Shown here piece after piece: positions 6,031-6,084 of a stretch of 6,084 nucleotides of DNA (its first letter is position 1; every line of letters starts with the position of its first letter). Made by a program: the position numbers and the translations under genes. Source of the stretch: Pseudomonadota bacterium (GTDB lineage: Bacteria > Bdellovibrionota_B > Oligoflexia > Oligoflexales > Bin106); assembly GCA_026710525.1 (NCBI GenBank), contig JAPOQT010000230.1:1-6084 (forward strand), in the 5' to 3' direction. The notes under the pieces were generated by a model that was not told the origin of the DNA, did no database searches, and saw only the letters and a list, made by a program, of their open reading frames with translations.

Positions 6031-6084
6031 GGTTATGCTTGATCCTCATTTTGTGATAAAAAGATCTTAACGAGTCACAACAAG

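Noticed and set aside
6053..6080. TTGTGA-N16-TATCAC promoter-like pair and TTGTGA/TCACAA inverted words upstream of leucine dehydrogenase
   Set aside because: Each hexamer matches the sigma70 consensus at only four of six positions, and the spacing of the inverted words does not fit a CRP site (TGTGA-N6-TCACA).

Overview
The window looks like a chromosomal piece of a Gram-negative bacterium with a moderately low GC content (low forties by eye). It carries type II secretion (T2SS) GspC-like proteins, a shikimate kinase, a tRNA-Leu, a matrixin-type secreted metalloprotease and a leucine dehydrogenase. The mix of T2SS, secreted M10-like peptidases and leucine dehydrogenase would suit a Bdellovibrionota/Oligoflexia or other 'deltaproteobacterial' lineage. 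That placement is inference; nothing here proves it.

Layout. On the minus strand, 2742 to 1 reads as one transcription unit: a divergent shikimate kinase (2742-2002), a GspC-like protein that overlaps it by 8 bases (2009-852), and a second GspC-like gene that starts 17 bases further on and runs off the left edge (834-<1). A 290-base spacer with a perfect AT-rich palindrome (2855-2878) separates this unit from a divergent plus-strand gene (3033-3851). That gene encodes a third, smaller HR+PDZ protein resembling GspC, with a signal peptide-like N-terminus. It converges on a complete minus-strand tRNA-Leu(UAA) with encoded CCA (3948-3860). Upstream of the tRNA on the minus strand are a matrixin-like zinc protease with a C-terminal membrane segment (4882-3968) and a leucine dehydrogenase (6030-4948).

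How the parts may work together. GspC normally links the inner-membrane T2SS platform to the outer-membrane secretin GspD, through its periplasmic HR domain, and its PDZ domain helps in substrate or platform contacts. Three GspC-type proteins within 4 kb is the most unusual feature: two are membrane anchored and in tandem, and one is divergent and possibly soluble in the periplasm. The metalloprotease next door has an export signal and could be a client of such a system, but this is inferred only from proximity and export features. The shikimate kinase and leucine dehydrogenase are metabolic genes. The protease gene also holds a G8 tract where a one-base slip would stop translation before the active site.
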